Assembly (NCBI GenBank): GCA_018806985.1
Contig: JADANN010000350.1
Span: forward strand, 186,001-250,000
Length of the DNA: 64,000 nt
From: Angiostrongylus vasorum
Taxonomy: Eukaryota; Nematoda; Chromadorea; Rhabditida; Metastrongylidae
Direction: 5' to 3'
Part shown: positions 11,725-23,895 of the stretch, one piece after another
How the letters are laid out: every line of letters begins with the position of its first letter
How positions within the stretch are numbered: the stretch's first letter is position 1
Notes under the pieces: generated by a model
Told to the model about the DNA's origin: nothing
Database searches by the model: none
The model's input: the letters and a program-made list of their open reading frames with translations, nothing else
Position numbers and translations under genes: made by a program

Positions 11725-11977
11725 ATCACTGTCTCGCAATCTTCCCATCAACACTCTTCAGAAGACACTCTAACAGAGAAAAAGTTAACCGATGTGAATG
11801 ACTACCACTCAAATCATAGTGACTTGCTAAAACATCATTCTTATGACACTCAATGCTCAAAGCGCTAACTTGTGTGTAAAGATCAGACATCGGCATGTAA
11901 AAAAACAAACAGATTTGTGAAAAAAGCTCTTGGTTTTGCAATGCTGTTTCTCGCCTAAAAGAATATTGAAATAAAAA

Positions 11978-12262
11978 AGGATAAATCTTTCGACGTTGAT
12001 CAATCCCCTGAGAAATTCGCTATGCATTCGACTTCATTAAGTATCGCTGGAAGTGATTGAATGCATGCCCGGCCTTTTCAATGACTCGTGGTGGCCTCGC
12101 CTGGTGTTTCTGGCCAGTGCTGCTATCTTCCCAGACAAGGATGGTACCAACTTTTCTGACCCCCGAGGGATGGAAGGCTTTGTGGACCATGTGCTGGAAA
12201 CGATTCCACGTGTGTATAGCAGTGGCGCTTCGAACCACTGCGCCATACGCGCCAATAACAGA
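11978..12262 (-). mobile_element. SINE family A copy in right arm
   Basis: Mirror of 8,661-8,950. On the minus strand the box A-like TGGCGCAGTGG and box B-like GGAATCGTTTCC are both present. Confidence 0.8.
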
Positions 12263-12605
12263 ATATTACCTGTTTTTTTGTTATGCGGCCACAGCAGGAA
12301 GTCAACGAAGAACATTTGCTTTAAGCCCGAGTAAATGGTTAGATCTTAGACCTTATAACGAGAAAGTAGTGCTAAACTGAAGAAAATGCCCACTTCCGCT
12401 CTCTCCCCACTCTTCACACTCTGGAACCGTCAACGCCTAGTTAATGCAATGAGAAAAATGGAATAGGGCTATTGAACGGGTTGAGTAGGGTGTTATAGAA
12501 GTACTTCGGCTGAGAAAAATAGAGATAAAAGGCGGCAAGAAAAGACATTTGTGGAACATTGAATATCAGTGTAGCTTATTCTCAGATGACCACAATCGAG
12601 AAAAA

Positions 12606-12955
12606 ATATTTTTTTTATTTTCTTTAATACTCGTCTTCACGTCTTCTGTGCGGATCCCAGCACTTCTCACATTCGATTGCTTTACTAGCATCCACTTTCC
12701 ACAAAAATCTTCCAAATTTTACGTGTGTGGCTTCGGTTGCTGCTTGAGGATTTTCAGTTAATCTTGAATGTCGTATAATAGTGGTCGAGCACTTCTCTGT
12801 GGAGTCCTGAGATAGCCCAGCTGGAGCTTTTCCAATTGGATAGCAGGAGAGTAGTTTCTTCCCAGACAAGTCCGGAACCAACATCCTGACCCCGGAGAGA
12901 TGAGGAGGATCGGTTGCTCCGGAGCCGAATCGATACTAGCATTACTGTATATCAC
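12606..12955 (-). mobile_element. SINE family B copy in right arm
   Basis: Mirror of 7,977-8,311, with the same truncated head and an A-rich tail on the minus strand near 12,606. Confidence 0.7.
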
Positions 12956-14184
12956 TCATATTTTTCCCGACGAAATTCACTGAGAATTGTGGTTACTAAT
13001 TGGAAAATGTAGTGCAACCCACTCTAAACATCACATCATATTCAAGAAGACGACGACTGTAAAATTGACAGGTGATAATAAAAAAAATTTCTTCAGACCT
13101 AAACGCTGTAAACGCTTTGTTTACCTTGCTTGGCTAACAATGAAAAGTTCTTTTTGCCAAGACTTACAGACGCGATGCTGATTAAGGTCATTCTGGTGGT
13201 TGTGGCAATCCACCAATCCAGCGATGTGCCTTGAAATCCTTCCAACCGAGATGTTCACTCAACAAATATAAAAAACTTGTGTCTAGCTAACAAGAAGGTT
13301 TTATTTCTTCACGTTTTATGTGAACTCGTGGGCAAACATACCAACGGTTTAAAAGCTAAGCTGTAATGGAACTATCATAAATCCAAAGATGATTTACATG
13401 CCTCCTCTACCACCTAATGGAAAGTCGCACGCCAAAAAACATGGACATTTATAGAACAACAAGAAAAATGGAAATGTTTATAGTTACCTGCTCACATGGA
13501 GGAAAGACCTCGGCCATGAATGGGAAGTGAACAATCGTCAGTGTAGACAAACGACCACTGAGACTGAGAAAGTTTCATGAACCTTTTCTGCAAAAACGCT
13601 CAGGATTCCTCATAAACTAAGGCGAATAGTAAAACATATTATAATCACTTTTCATTTACTGCCTATTCCTTTTCACGGCAAGGTATGATGTGAAATACAA
13701 CTACAACTATGCTGAGATATTTGCAAAACTCTGGAGCGCAGGTTTCTGCGACGAGGATCGAAACTCGTTGTTACCCCTTTTCCCGCGGCCAACGTGTTCA
13801 CAACTGCAACATGAGTTAACTACCGATTTGTGTTTCCCAGATCAATTCGGTTTAGGGTGAGTGCTGAGAGCGCCTATAAAACACGATTCAGAGAAGTTTT
13901 TTTAGTAATTCACATAAATAAACTCTTAGAGCACAGTATTGATACAAGCCCTTCACATTTCGTCTTTTCATTGACTACTGCAGTGTCTGTTTCAGTAAGA
14001 GCAGTGCAAATTCTTTGACCTCCGTTATAACTGTGGTGATCATCGGCTCATTAATAAAGATTTTGACTTTACATAGCTTAGGTGCTTTTCACTATAACTG
14101 TACAAACTGCCTAAGCCTACCATTTCACAACACTTTTTGTATTCTAGTGATTCAAATTTCCATCACTATTGTTGCCTTCACGTC

Positions 14185-14880
14185 GTTAACAATTAACTTT
14201 GTGGAAACCTTACGAACTGTCATTTCTGAGGTGACGCGAGGTTGGCACCAGTTGTTGTTGTTGTAGTGATTTGGTGTTCGGCGTGTTTCTTCCTGAGTTT
14301 TAACCACCCTCAACTCAACAAGGGCGTCCGTAAAGGGCTCTAAGGCAACAACAAAACTCGGAACTCTAGGCGGGTTTCGAAGCCTCAGTTACCCTTTCCA
14401 AAGACTGACGTGCTATCCTCACCCCAACCGAGGCCTCTTCTTTTCTCTTCCCTGAAAGGTAATCCCCGAATTTAAACCCCTCCTGAGGTTCCAAGTTTCG
14501 CTCATGTCTCAGCATACTCTATCTCATACACCACTCTGCCATGAAAAAGATAGGCAGTAAATAAAAAAGTTAAGCAAATGTGATTTCGAAAAGGGCACTT
14601 CGTAAGATTTACACGAGCCAGTAAATATTCCTCTGAACAAAAATAAGTTGTTATGCAAGCAAGAATTCTCTGTCGTGAAAATCGTGTTTTCCTTCTTATA
14701 CGCCTATGCCTGAACTTTCCATTTAGGCTACGAATTTGAATGGCAGTGTTTGTGCCTGGTTAGATCCTGATTTTCCAAGAAATATGTTAGCAAAGCCATG
14801 ATAATATAGGCGACGGTCATTGCCATCTACTAACAGTTTCTCCATCACAGTTTCCACGCGGCCTTTGCAGTTTCCACAGG
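14185..14880. repeat. Family F composite repeat, copy 1
   Basis: Aligns with 26,610-27,430. From left to right it has CTTACGAACTG, a PLE tail on the minus strand (GTGACGCGAGGTTGG), a short GTT run of four units at 14,251, a tRNA-like minus-strand segment (about 14,330-14,470), a family D-like end with CTCTGCCATGAAAAAGATAG, and a stretch leading into an RTE endonuclease fragment. Both copies keep the same order, so the composite was duplicated as a unit. Confidence 0.6.
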
Positions 14881-15200
14881 TTGCACCAAGTTCCTTGTGG
14901 TCGCTCAACAAGAGACGAAGGCCATGAAGATGGGCGAAGGTGAATTAAATGGTGTGGGTCTTGTCATTTCTGAAGAGAATTTCTCACATGTAGGACACAT
15001 CGGCTTTGTCCTACACTCATCTATTTCCCTACTTAGTCAGTTCATACGAAATTATATCGTTGCGCTTGGTTTTTCTTCATCTCCAACTTTCCGTTACGAA
15101 AAAGCCGTCATCATCTGTTGTTACTCACCAACTTGCGCAACCAGTGAGAGAGAGGTGGACGTGTTCTACAGCCATTTAGAAGAAGTAATTCGCAACTAAA
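14880..15200 (+). pseudogene. RTE-type LINE endonuclease fragment
   Basis: The 100-codon frame at 14,897-15,199 keeps the beginning and middle of an APE-type endonuclease as in RTE LINEs: AQQETKA (catalytic QET block), then ELNGVGLVIS, CCYSPTCATSEREVDVFY and HLEEVIRN. The rest of the ORF is missing. A more decayed copy is at 27,430-27,760. Confidence 0.7.
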
Positions 15201-15416
15201 GGTTCTCTGACAAATGAAAAGAGATTAACAAGGAGGAAAATCGAAGGACGGTGAGAAATGGAAAGTATAAAGGTGGAAGAAAAGGGAACGAAGTGAAGAG
15301 GTCTTTTCTCAACATTAGTCAGCCAGCTCCCTTGAAGCATATATGGTCCCTTCTGTAGAACTTCTCCAAGTCCAAGACGAAGATTGACAAAGCCGGTATT
15401 GATCCACATCTTTTTT

Positions 15417-16260
15417 TTAAAATCTTAGACGCCCAATTCGGCTTGTTAGTTGATCGAATGAATCAATATTCATGGACAAACTCGTGTTGACGAGAACGCC
15501 GACGCCTCCGACTCCCCTACTGTAGCATGTTCCGAGGAACAGTTCTTCACCTGTGTCGTAGACGGCGTTTAATGGGTGGCGTCGTCTCCATTCGGCCAGG
15601 CCGATGACGTACCTTATTCTTCTTGCTTGCATGAGCAAGTCTTATATCGAGGACTCGAATGCAAGTGTACGTTCATTGTACAGATCGTGACATTAGACAA
15701 TCCAGGCAGCTTTCATTGGCGCTGATATTTTAACAGCAGCAGCAGCAGCTGTACTCCTCCTGCCCAACGCTGCCGAATTGGGGGCTCATTGGGAGTAGAG
15801 GGGAATGAAGCCCGTTTCTTTTACTGTGTTTAGCATTTTGATACACATGTATGGCATGCTGCTCTCTGATCTGTAGGTACTGGGTATACTCATGGGTACC
15901 TTGTCAGTTTCCCCCAGAGTGGACACGGAGCTTATTTGTTGGACGCGACTCCCTAACCGCCTCCCGTATACTTCCCTGTCACTTGATTGTAGGCTTTTGG
16001 CCAAACTGACCAGTAGAATACACTCCCGCATTAGCGAAAACGCACCGACACACGCATGCATGAATACCCCCCCTCATACACAGAAAGTATGTGCCAAATC
16101 GGCGTTGCAGAAGCAGAAAGAGGAGTCCATCCCCTAGATCCACCTGCGTCTTAGAAAAACATACGGTCGCCTTTGGTTCGCGATTAACCCTCTATCCGCC
16201 ACCTGGAGATGCGCCACGTAGCCTCGCGACTAACCGGCTATCAGGATCCCTCATATGAGA
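15417..16260 (-). pseudogene. RTE-type LINE, 5' leader and start of endonuclease
   Basis: On the minus strand the frame at 15,417-15,638 reads RRIRYVIGLAEWRRRHPLN, TGEELFLGTCYSRGVGGVG and VNTSLSMNIDSFDQL. This is the N-terminal endonuclease region of a second RTE subfamily (the usual ETRRRH appears as EWRRRH). The GC-richer sequence up to about 16,260 looks like its 5' leader. The 3' truncation is at about 15,417. Confidence 0.7.
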
Positions 16261-16349
16261 GAGATCCGTGGTTAATTCGTGGTGAACAAGCTGCACCAAT
16301 AGTTAATTGTCCAAATGCGTCTTCAGGCTGCATTTTGCTTTGCTTTTTT

Positions 16350-17060
16350 CAGGCGAATTACTTATATAAGTCTCTTTTTTAAACCGTTCAATAGCCATAG
16401 TCCATTTCTTACTGCATTTACTACGCGCTGACGATTTCAAGGTGAGTGTAAAAACAGGAGAAAGAACGGGCGTGAGTATTTTCTTCAGTTTAGATTCATA
16501 TTGCTCTGGCTTAAAGCAAATTTTTTTCCGTTAACTTCCTACCGCTGGTGCACAACAAAAGAAGCGGAAAATATTCTGTTAGGTCTGGACATGGTATTAC
16601 ATAAACAGGAGTTCTTCCTCTTACAATTTTGTTTGTTTGCTTACATGCCGATGTGTGATTTTTCAAGATAAATTCGGGAATATAGCAGAACCAGTTGTGA
16701 TGTTTAAATTTTTTATCAAAGTGATGTTTTAGTAAGCCATTATGGTATGGGTGGCAGTCGTTCATATCGATTAACTTTTTCTCTGTCACTGTTTTGCCGC
16801 AATCTCCTGAAGAGCTTAAATGGAAAAATTGCCAGACAGTGATGTACGCGTTTTTTACGTCTATGCATTAGTGTTTTAGAATAACGAATTTACCACCTTG
16901 CGATATTCCTCTTTAGTTCGTGAATGGCTTTTTGTATGGTATGTCAGACGTTAATTGTTTGCAACTATCTGCTTCTCCTCAGCACTTCAACTGTGGTTAT
17001 CGAATCTGAAACGGAAGATGACGATTCTAACATATTTTAGGGTAATACTTATGCTACGAA
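16350..17060 (+). repeat. Family E repeat copy 2
   Basis: Aligns with 8,440-9,323 but lacks the SINE: CCGTTCAATAGCC, GCTTAAAGCAAATTTTTTTC, TACATGCCGATGTGTGAT and TTAGACG/TTAGACGTTAATTG. The uninterrupted join near 16,575, where the palindrome copies carry the SINE, is the empty site of that SINE. Confidence 0.6.
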
Positions 17061-17389
17061 CACAGAGGAAAGGGCCTTTTCTAATCACACACCTACTGCT
17101 TATAGTGATCTGAAAACGATTGTGAGGTTTATTTTTTTTATGAGGTTTCAACACGAATCGCTGCTGCTTAGATGGGACGAAATCGTCGAAGGTTTTGCCT
17201 ACGCTTTTCGCCGTTTTCCCAAAATTCTGCAGCGGATCATACTATCGCTTCTTTCGTGCGAGATTTCGTTTCTTGCGGAAAACAGAAAAAAGCAGCAGAG
17301 TTCAAAAAACGAAGTCCCAAAAGCACCATTAACTAGAATTTATTCAGACCATTAACCTGCTGCTGGGAAAGGTGCCGTTTCCGATAACA

Positions 17390-17940
17390 TCGCCGATGAA
17401 TATGATTGGTTAACTCATCTCTTCACGTTAGCGCTATGAAAACTGAGAGTTCGAAAGGCACCAAGAGACGCCTGCATCTAGAAACACTCGAACTGGTACG
17501 CCAGCGAGGAATCGCACAAGCTGCGAGCAGCCGAGAACTCTAACATGTAAAACAATGCAGAAAGGCGACAAAAGACGATCTTCAAGGAAGAGGAGCGCCA
17601 TTTGTGGTCGAAGCTACAGAGGCTAGAAAAATATTCGCAAAGCCCTCTGAAGCTTCGCCAATTACGAAACTAAGATGACTGCACTCCGACGCCCACACGT
17701 TCCCAACCAACCTTCTCCGTCTAGAAATGTCTAATGCCACCAGTGATTCTGGTAGAGAGAAGAACATCTGCTATAGGCTACGGTTTCAAACAGAAACACC
17801 CATCGGCCACGATGATGCTGAGACCCGATAATTTTTAAACCATTTTTATAACGTCATCGGCAGATTTCATATTCCTCCTGCTTGTGCACCAAAGCTTTTT
17901 CGGTCGCCACACTCGTTCGACGTGTACTGCCAGCGACGGT
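17390..17940 (+). pseudogene. RTE-type LINE fragment, linker between endonuclease and reverse transcriptase
   Basis: The plus-strand translation, across several stops, gives LELVRQRGIAQAASSREL, KNIRKAL, SFANYETKMTALRRPHVPNQ and NHFYNVIGRFHIPP. These match the connecting region of hookworm RTE ORFs. The copy stops before the reverse transcriptase core. Confidence 0.65.
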
Positions 17941-17984
17941 AAAACGGATTTGACGAAACCGTTCTCTATAATCTTGCTGAGAAC

Positions 17985-18720
17985 ACACGAGGTGTTACAT
18001 TATCCTTCATTTCGTTAAAGCCGACATTTCGGCACCATCGCCTTCTTCAGAGCCTGGAAGGGGTGTATTGATATTCAATTTACTATGCGAAACACTTTAA
18101 CAACACATGCAGAAAGATGAAAATCTGCATGGTAACCACGTGATCAAAACCTCCTCGAAAAGGCACTGTTTTTTACAGTCGCTGAGTCGAATATGATTGA
18201 TGCACCACCCCACATCAAAAACCGGTGCGAAGATAAAAGGAGGGATCTCACGTGATCTCTGGGCACTCCTCCCTGCTTTTTATTCAGGTTCTTGAGATTT
18301 GTCCAAAAGGCCTCAACAAGTGGGGAGCGTTCGTGTTTGGGCATCCTGTGGGAGGATAGTGACTTTTTATATCAAAAAAAGTCTCCGCTACGATTTGGTT
18401 TCCTATGCTTCCCTAGTCGGGCATTCTGTCTTGTTTTTCGTTTTCCATTTAGTTTTTCTTTCATACCGATAGATAAAAGTCTCCTCGTTTCGCCAAAATA
18501 TTCATCTCAGCAGGTATTACAAGAGATCAGATATATCGAACCTGAACTCATGCAATCACCGTCCTTGCCATAAGGGGCAAATTACGCAATTTTGTGTCTC
18601 ACATTTTCTGTCATATAGGCGATTGCGAACTCGCTGACGCTGAAGACTATCCGGTGGTATTTTAATTATCGCTGCCGATTCCTCTAGACCTACCCTTCTT
18701 AAGTGTGCGCGCTACTAGAA
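17985..18720 (-). pseudogene. Penelope-like element, 3' half with GIY-YIG domain
   Basis: Reads on the minus strand. From about 18,720 leftwards there are RVGLEESAAI and CETQNCVICP, then a decayed GIY-YIG endonuclease. In that domain CISCNTC-like and DEYFGET-like pieces recur in alternate frames. The end is LVEAFWTNLKNLNKKQGG (18,344 leftwards). Frameshifts and stops make it non-coding. The 3' end contains a hammerhead-like motif at 18,019-18,056. Confidence 0.75.
18019..18056 (-). ncRNA. Hammerhead-ribozyme-like motif in PLE 3' end
   Basis: On the minus strand: stem I strand GGCT, core CTGAAGA, a hairpin with GGC/GCC pairing, core GAAA, TGTC at the cleavage position, and GGCT as the returning stem I strand (G-U pairs allowed). 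Stem III is almost absent. The layout matches a minimal type I hammerhead, known from Penelope-like elements. Confidence 0.6.
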
Positions 18721-18756
18721 CGAGGGCCCCAAGTTTTTCACCATCACAGCTTATTT

Positions 18757-20200
18757 CTAAAACAACCCTTGCGTATAATCGCATGCAACCTCTATGAATT
18801 TTAAGACTGACTCCGCAATCGGTCGGGCCAAACAGGAAATATCGATTACTGATGAAAATGAAGAAGTGCCGACATTAACACCAACTTCCTTTCCTATAGG
18901 TTTCTGTAGACCGCGGAAGCCTAACGTCGAAAATGGCATAGAATTGCGCATTTTGTCCGTAAATGTACTCAAAATCCTTAGTCACTATAGCAATGGAAAC
19001 TTTATCTCTATTCTTGCAGCCACACAAAAATGTGGTATGCGACAAATTAGAGGAGTAATAGATTCAAAAATCGTTAGATTATCAGTCAGCGTTTTGTGGT
19101 AGAATTTACAGCTAATTCTCTACAGTTAGACCTTAAGATAAAGGACGAACGCCTTGGTGACCTTAGTGATGCTGCCCTTTATCGCCCGATATTTGTAAAG
19201 GAATATAAAAGTTGATGCCGAAAACCATACAATCAATGGGTAAGATGGAAAAGGCGGCAGGCTTAAAACTATCGGTTATTTGGAACCATAAAACGAATAT
19301 ACCAACATGTGTCGTCTTATACTTATTTCTTAAAAAAACGTAAATTAGTATCAGCCGAGGATGTTTCTTCATCGTCGTTTAATGTTAGACCCGTTATCAG
19401 CTGTGCAAACGGGCCAACAGTTAACAACGTTGTTTTTAAGCCAAATACTTATCCGGTTTTTTAACATAATCCAGCTCGCCTCACGAGCATCCAAATGTTC
19501 GTAGAACGTCTAGGTAACTTATCTCCTAACAATGCGTGCGTGATGGAGTCCTTCGACGTTTCCGCGCTTTATACCCCAGTTATCGAGTGGCTCCATAATA
19601 CAAACCATTCTAGAACTTCTTGTTGAACACTAGGGATGAATACATGTGCTTGGCTTGTCTATTCAGAACCTTATGGCTCTCTTAAAAGGACAATTTAGAA
19701 AGCAAGAGTTCTTTTTTTCAATCAATTGCTAAGCGGTGGAACAAATGACCTACGTTAGCTTTTGATTGTGATGCAGATTAATTAAGCCTTGTATTGAATG
19801 GGAATTAGAAAATAACAACCGGGATTAGTTTTGTATTCGACAAATAGTCTTTCATGGCGAAGGACACCTATGCTCTGCTTTAGAACGTTGTTTGTGAGTG
19901 AAGTCTGCCATTTTGTAAACTGAAAGACGTAGATGTAGAAGTGCTGCATTTATCCTTTTTCTATCCATACAGCGAAACAAAGCATGTAGATCCTTACAGA
20001 TCTACTCAGGAACGGTTTGAACGTAGTGCTGCTGCACATTGAGATTCATCCAGAGTCCTCGTAGAGCTTTGCAACAGAATGTCGTATGAATATGTTATTG
20101 CACAGTGGCTGTAGAACTAAAGTAGAAACGACCTTACCTAGTCTTTTGGCAGATGAATGCAAAACTCTGAACATTCTTAGATCAAAATTCGCTTAAATCT
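18757..20200 (+). pseudogene. Penelope-like element, reverse transcriptase N-terminal half, decayed
   Basis: The plus-strand translation shows the PLE reverse transcriptase motifs in order. FNVRPVIS is near 19,379, FVERLGNLSPN near 19,499, the palm motif MESFDVSALYTPVIEWL at 19,543-19,593, then LELLVEH and NLMALLKGQF in other frames. A 102-codon frame at 18,794-19,102 may be upstream PLE sequence but I do not recognise it. Many stops. It lies back to back with the minus-strand PLE remnant to its left. Confidence 0.65.
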
Positions 20201-22440
20201 TTCCTTAATAGTTTCCCATCCAAATAATTTTAGAGAACGTGTGAAAGTATCATCTGTAACGGAAAGTTAAATTTCCACAAAAATACGAGAGGAAATTTGT
20301 TTACTGCAGATAGAAGCCATCGACAATGGCCATTTGTGCACTTCCGGTTTGCGACTGCGTAATGGCAACGAAGACATGGAGGAGATCGCCGACGTGTCAT
20401 TCGATCTGCTTCGAGCTCGGAGTTTGGAATTCCGTATCCCACATCTACTTAATCAAAGAGTTACTATTCGTATTGGAATTCACACAGATTACCGATCCCA
20501 TGATATATTTTTTTTACATACTTCACAGATTATTCAGATATAGAGATTTTGTTTTAGCAAGTTGATCAGTTATGAAAACTGCGTCGGTTAGCCTGACTTT
20601 GTTATACATTAAAGCCGACGTTGAAATATAGTTAATTCGTTGTACAAACGGTGTCCGCTACAGAACGGTGCATAAAACTTTGCTTGCAAAGATGCGGCCG
20701 ATGTCGGTGATGGAAGAGCCCTGAAGTTCTACACAACCGATTTTGAACGCATTAACATATTTCTTTGAAGAAAATCTTCGTGTTAAATTTCGCTGTGGTC
20801 TGAGAAACTCAAGAGGGCAGGTTTCAACCTATTTTTTACCAGATTCTTGCAAACTTCTCTGCTTTACATTCACTATCAAAGACATTCTCCTTCTGGAGAT
20901 AATGTCCTTACTAAACTTTTGAGTTAACTTAAAAAATCATATCCACCAAATAGTTTTTAATCGAAGCCAATGGCAATCTCTTTCGTGATTAATTTTTTCG
21001 CCAAGAGAAGCAAAAAAAATAAAAGCTTTATTACTAAAAATGGTTTTTTTCAATAATGCGTACACATTGGAAGAGCTTCGGGTTATATAAGGAAAAAATA
21101 ATGACAAGAGACAATATTAGGAAAAAGCCACATTATGGCCATTATTAAGGAAAACATCACTTCGTGAAACCACTTAAGAGAGCAGCATTCAGCAAGTCCG
21201 CAGATTCCCAAGTTTGCGGTCGACACTTGAACCTGGCCACCTGCGAGGACGACGATTTCAAGACAACGGAGCAATTGGAGGAAGTGTTTGTTTAACATGA
21301 CGTATGAAGGTAGGTACTGAGGTTTCAGACATTTGGCTGTGAAAGCTGCTATATTCAAAAGAACGACGATAAGGTGAGGATATTAGACTAGAGTAGGTCC
21401 CACTTCTGGATTCCGAGACACTTTTTTTTATCAATGTAAAACTGCACAGCAACAGGGTGCAATAGGTTTCACCTTCATTATATTTACTATCACACTCTAC
21501 TCTCGTATACGAATAGAGACGTATACAATGCTGATAACGTCTGTGCAATGCACCGAGTGTCTTTCGAAACCGCAACTCGGATCACTCGTGGAGGGACTGA
21601 TAAAACATTAAAGAGACCACAACAATACAAGAAAGTTGAATTTACATAAATGTTCTGGGTAAATGGAATATGTCTACACAGCCTAGAAACTCATTTCAGC
21701 GATGGTACTGTTCCTTTCATCGGCAATAGTTTTTGATATTTGAGAACAGAGGTGTTTCAAATGCACTAGAAAATCAAGAGATTCTCAGCCAACACATGAA
21801 GATACTTTATTAAATATGTAGTAAACATAAAGAAGCAGCAAGTTTTTACAGCAATTTTATTACAAATGAGAGTCGTCAACAATATGCGACTCTGATCAGA
21901 GGTTCTTCCTCAGTAGAAGGCATGCAAAAAGCGGCTCTGAAGAAAGCGATACTGCCACGAAGCGTTAGCCACTAATGTGTTGTATGTGTGTTCCCGTATG
22001 GAAGGGAACGATGACAACCTCACGATTGATGAGAAAGAACACGACGTATTCATATTCCATGGCGGAATTAACACAAAATCGATCCTAAGAGTTGTTAAAA
22101 GCAATCCTGTTGTCAAAGTGAAAAGAAAAGAACCGAAAGGTGGTGAATTGTCAACGAAAGTTTTATGACATGATGAATCAACCAGGCAGGAGAAATGCTG
22201 AACGACGTCGATGTCTTTTGTGGAGGAACGAATATATCGCTGGATTGACGAGCAATACGTCTGTCAAAACTGGAAACGCAAAATAGAATAAGGATTACCA
22301 AAACTTCGTTTCTATACATTTGATACGTTACTTTGGAAGTAGCTATTACAATTAGCTTGCTTGCACAGTTGAACTGTGAAGAAGCGATTTTGGAAGCTTA
22401 TATGAGCACCATGAGTCTTAAAATCTTCGACTCTTCAATT
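20200..22440. other. No gene recognised
   Basis: About 2.2 kb without a known repeat. The longest frames are 105 and 91 codons on the minus strand (21,258-21,575 and 21,083-21,358, overlapping in different frames). The 91-codon frame has a hydrophobic C-terminal stretch, but I see no signal peptide, domain or clear splice sites. Confidence 0.3.
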
Positions 22441-22942
22441 TTTTACTAGTCCAACATCCTAATTCTATGCTCTCGATTAAAAACGGAAGCAAAAGTGGTG
22501 AAACTAATGAACAGCGGAATAAAAATATTGTTGGGTATCAGTGCTTGATGTGATGTAGATATGTGTCTACATGAGGTTCTTTATACTGTGCAATCAACTG
22601 AATTCAGACTAATCATGCCATTTTAATGAAGGTTACCTTTATGTCTGCATGAATAATAATTGAAGTATCAGTAGTAACCGATGTGGTTGGGACAATCATG
22701 CCTTGATACTGTTCTTTGGCGATATGAATAACGCCACTAGTAAAATGGAGGACAATGAGAACCATAAGCATCTCTCTGTGCTTCCTCTTCAATTAACCAG
22801 AATTTGGAGTTTTTCATTTCTAGTACAGATTTTTTTGATAGCAGCGTTTCATCAGGGCGAATACATATTTCCACTGATACGATGAAATTTTTGACCAAAT
22901 TAATTGGTGGCTGTAAGACGGGACAAGAAAGTAATGGTTAAA

Positions 22943-23262
22943 TGAAATGTTATAACGACATAATAACAGAAATTAAAAAGGTTGTCGAAACAATCACTAG
23001 CTATATGGTACTAAGGGCGTGTGTAGTAAAGTGGTTGAACATGCTTTGCAACAAACACGTCGTTAGTTCGACCCAGAGCCACAGGCTTATAAGCTTTCTA
23101 CCAGTCCGCACTCTCATATTGCTACCAACATTGCTTGAGATGTTAGCAACAGCGACTTTTAAAGTTGGTAGGCGTTGTGCAGCATCCGGTCATCTCTGAG
23201 ATGGTTGAAACATCAAATGCATGGCGGACATCTACGGACCTGATTAACCGCTAGAGGTTTCT
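22943..23262 (+). mobile_element. SINE family C copy 2, best tRNA-like boxes
   Basis: The box A-like sequence TAGTAAAGTGG at about 23,025 fits the tRNA consensus exactly. The box B GTTCGACCC starts 42 bases further on, the spacing expected in a tRNA-type pol III promoter. The body ends GATTAACCGCTAGAGGTTTC. Confidence 0.7.
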
Positions 23263-23344
23263 CCTCTCACATATCACTTTTCTTTTGAGGTTCTCTTCGG
23301 CGGCCGTTGACAGCACCTTTTGAAGACCGTTGAAGTAATCTTAA

Positions 23345-23650
23345 CCTTTATATTTAAAGCCTGCTCTTTTTTAACAGCAGGGTATGTTGCGAAATATAAC
23401 TTCTATAATGCTGAGATATTTGCAAGACTCCGGACCGCAGGTGTCTGCGGTGGGGAACGAACGCGCTATTGTCCTTTCCGGGGAGTAACGCGTTCACCAC
23501 CACACCATGCGGGTCCTTCGTTTCGCCTTTCTCTCAGCTAGTTCTATCGATCTTTTGCCATCAGCAATCACCTGTCAGCGGGATTGATCTGGGGAGTCCA
23601 AATCGGCATTGAACCCAGTTAAGCTGAGATTATAGTTATAATCACAATCT
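23345..23650 (-). repeat. Family D repeat copy, near full length
   Basis: Contains the terminal GCAGGGTATGTTGCGAAATA, the GAGATATTTGCAAGACTCC block, CGAACGCGCTATTGTCC, AACGCGTTCACCACC and the tail AATCGGCATTGAACCC followed by TTATAATCACAATCTTAACC. It is one of the best copies for defining the family. Confidence 0.7.
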
Positions 23651-23895
23651 TAACCTTTTGTTTACTGACTGTTCTTTTTTAATGGAGGGGTATGTCACTC
23701 AATCCCGTTGACGGGTGATTGCTGATGGCAAAAGATCGATAGAACTAGCTGAGAGATAGGCGAAACGTGGGATCCCGCATGGTGTGGTGGTGAACGCGTT
23801 TACTCCCCGGAAAGGACAATAGCGCGTTCGTTCCCCAACGCAGACACCTGCGGTCCGGAGTTTTGCAAATATCTCAGCATTATAGACTGCTGACG
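23650..23895 (+). repeat. Family D repeat copy, inverted next to the previous one
   Basis: In tRNA-like orientation: GTGTGGTGGTGAACGCG (box A-like), GCGCGTTCGTTCCCC (box B-like), then GGTCCGGAGTTTTGC and CAAATATCTCAGCATTAT. The join with the copy at 23,345-23,650 is tail to tail, so the pair can fold on itself. Confidence 0.65.

Larger units (their letters stand above)
11725..14180 (-). repeat. Right arm of the 2.46-kb palindrome
   Basis: The inverted partner of 6,742-9,211. The outer edge is GTTGCCTTCA at 14,171-14,180; beyond it the sequence is unrelated to the flank of the left arm. Family members at 42.0-42.5 kb continue past this point, so the right arm is truncated relative to the full repeat. 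Confidence 0.9.

Noticed and set aside
12053..12380. 93- and 107-codon frames in the right palindrome arm
   Set aside because: They lie on the antisense strand of a family A SINE; open frames recur there in every SINE copy.
21083..21575. Overlapping 91- and 105-codon minus-strand frames, possible membrane protein
   Set aside because: Hydrophobic stretch only, with two competing frames and no splice or family support.
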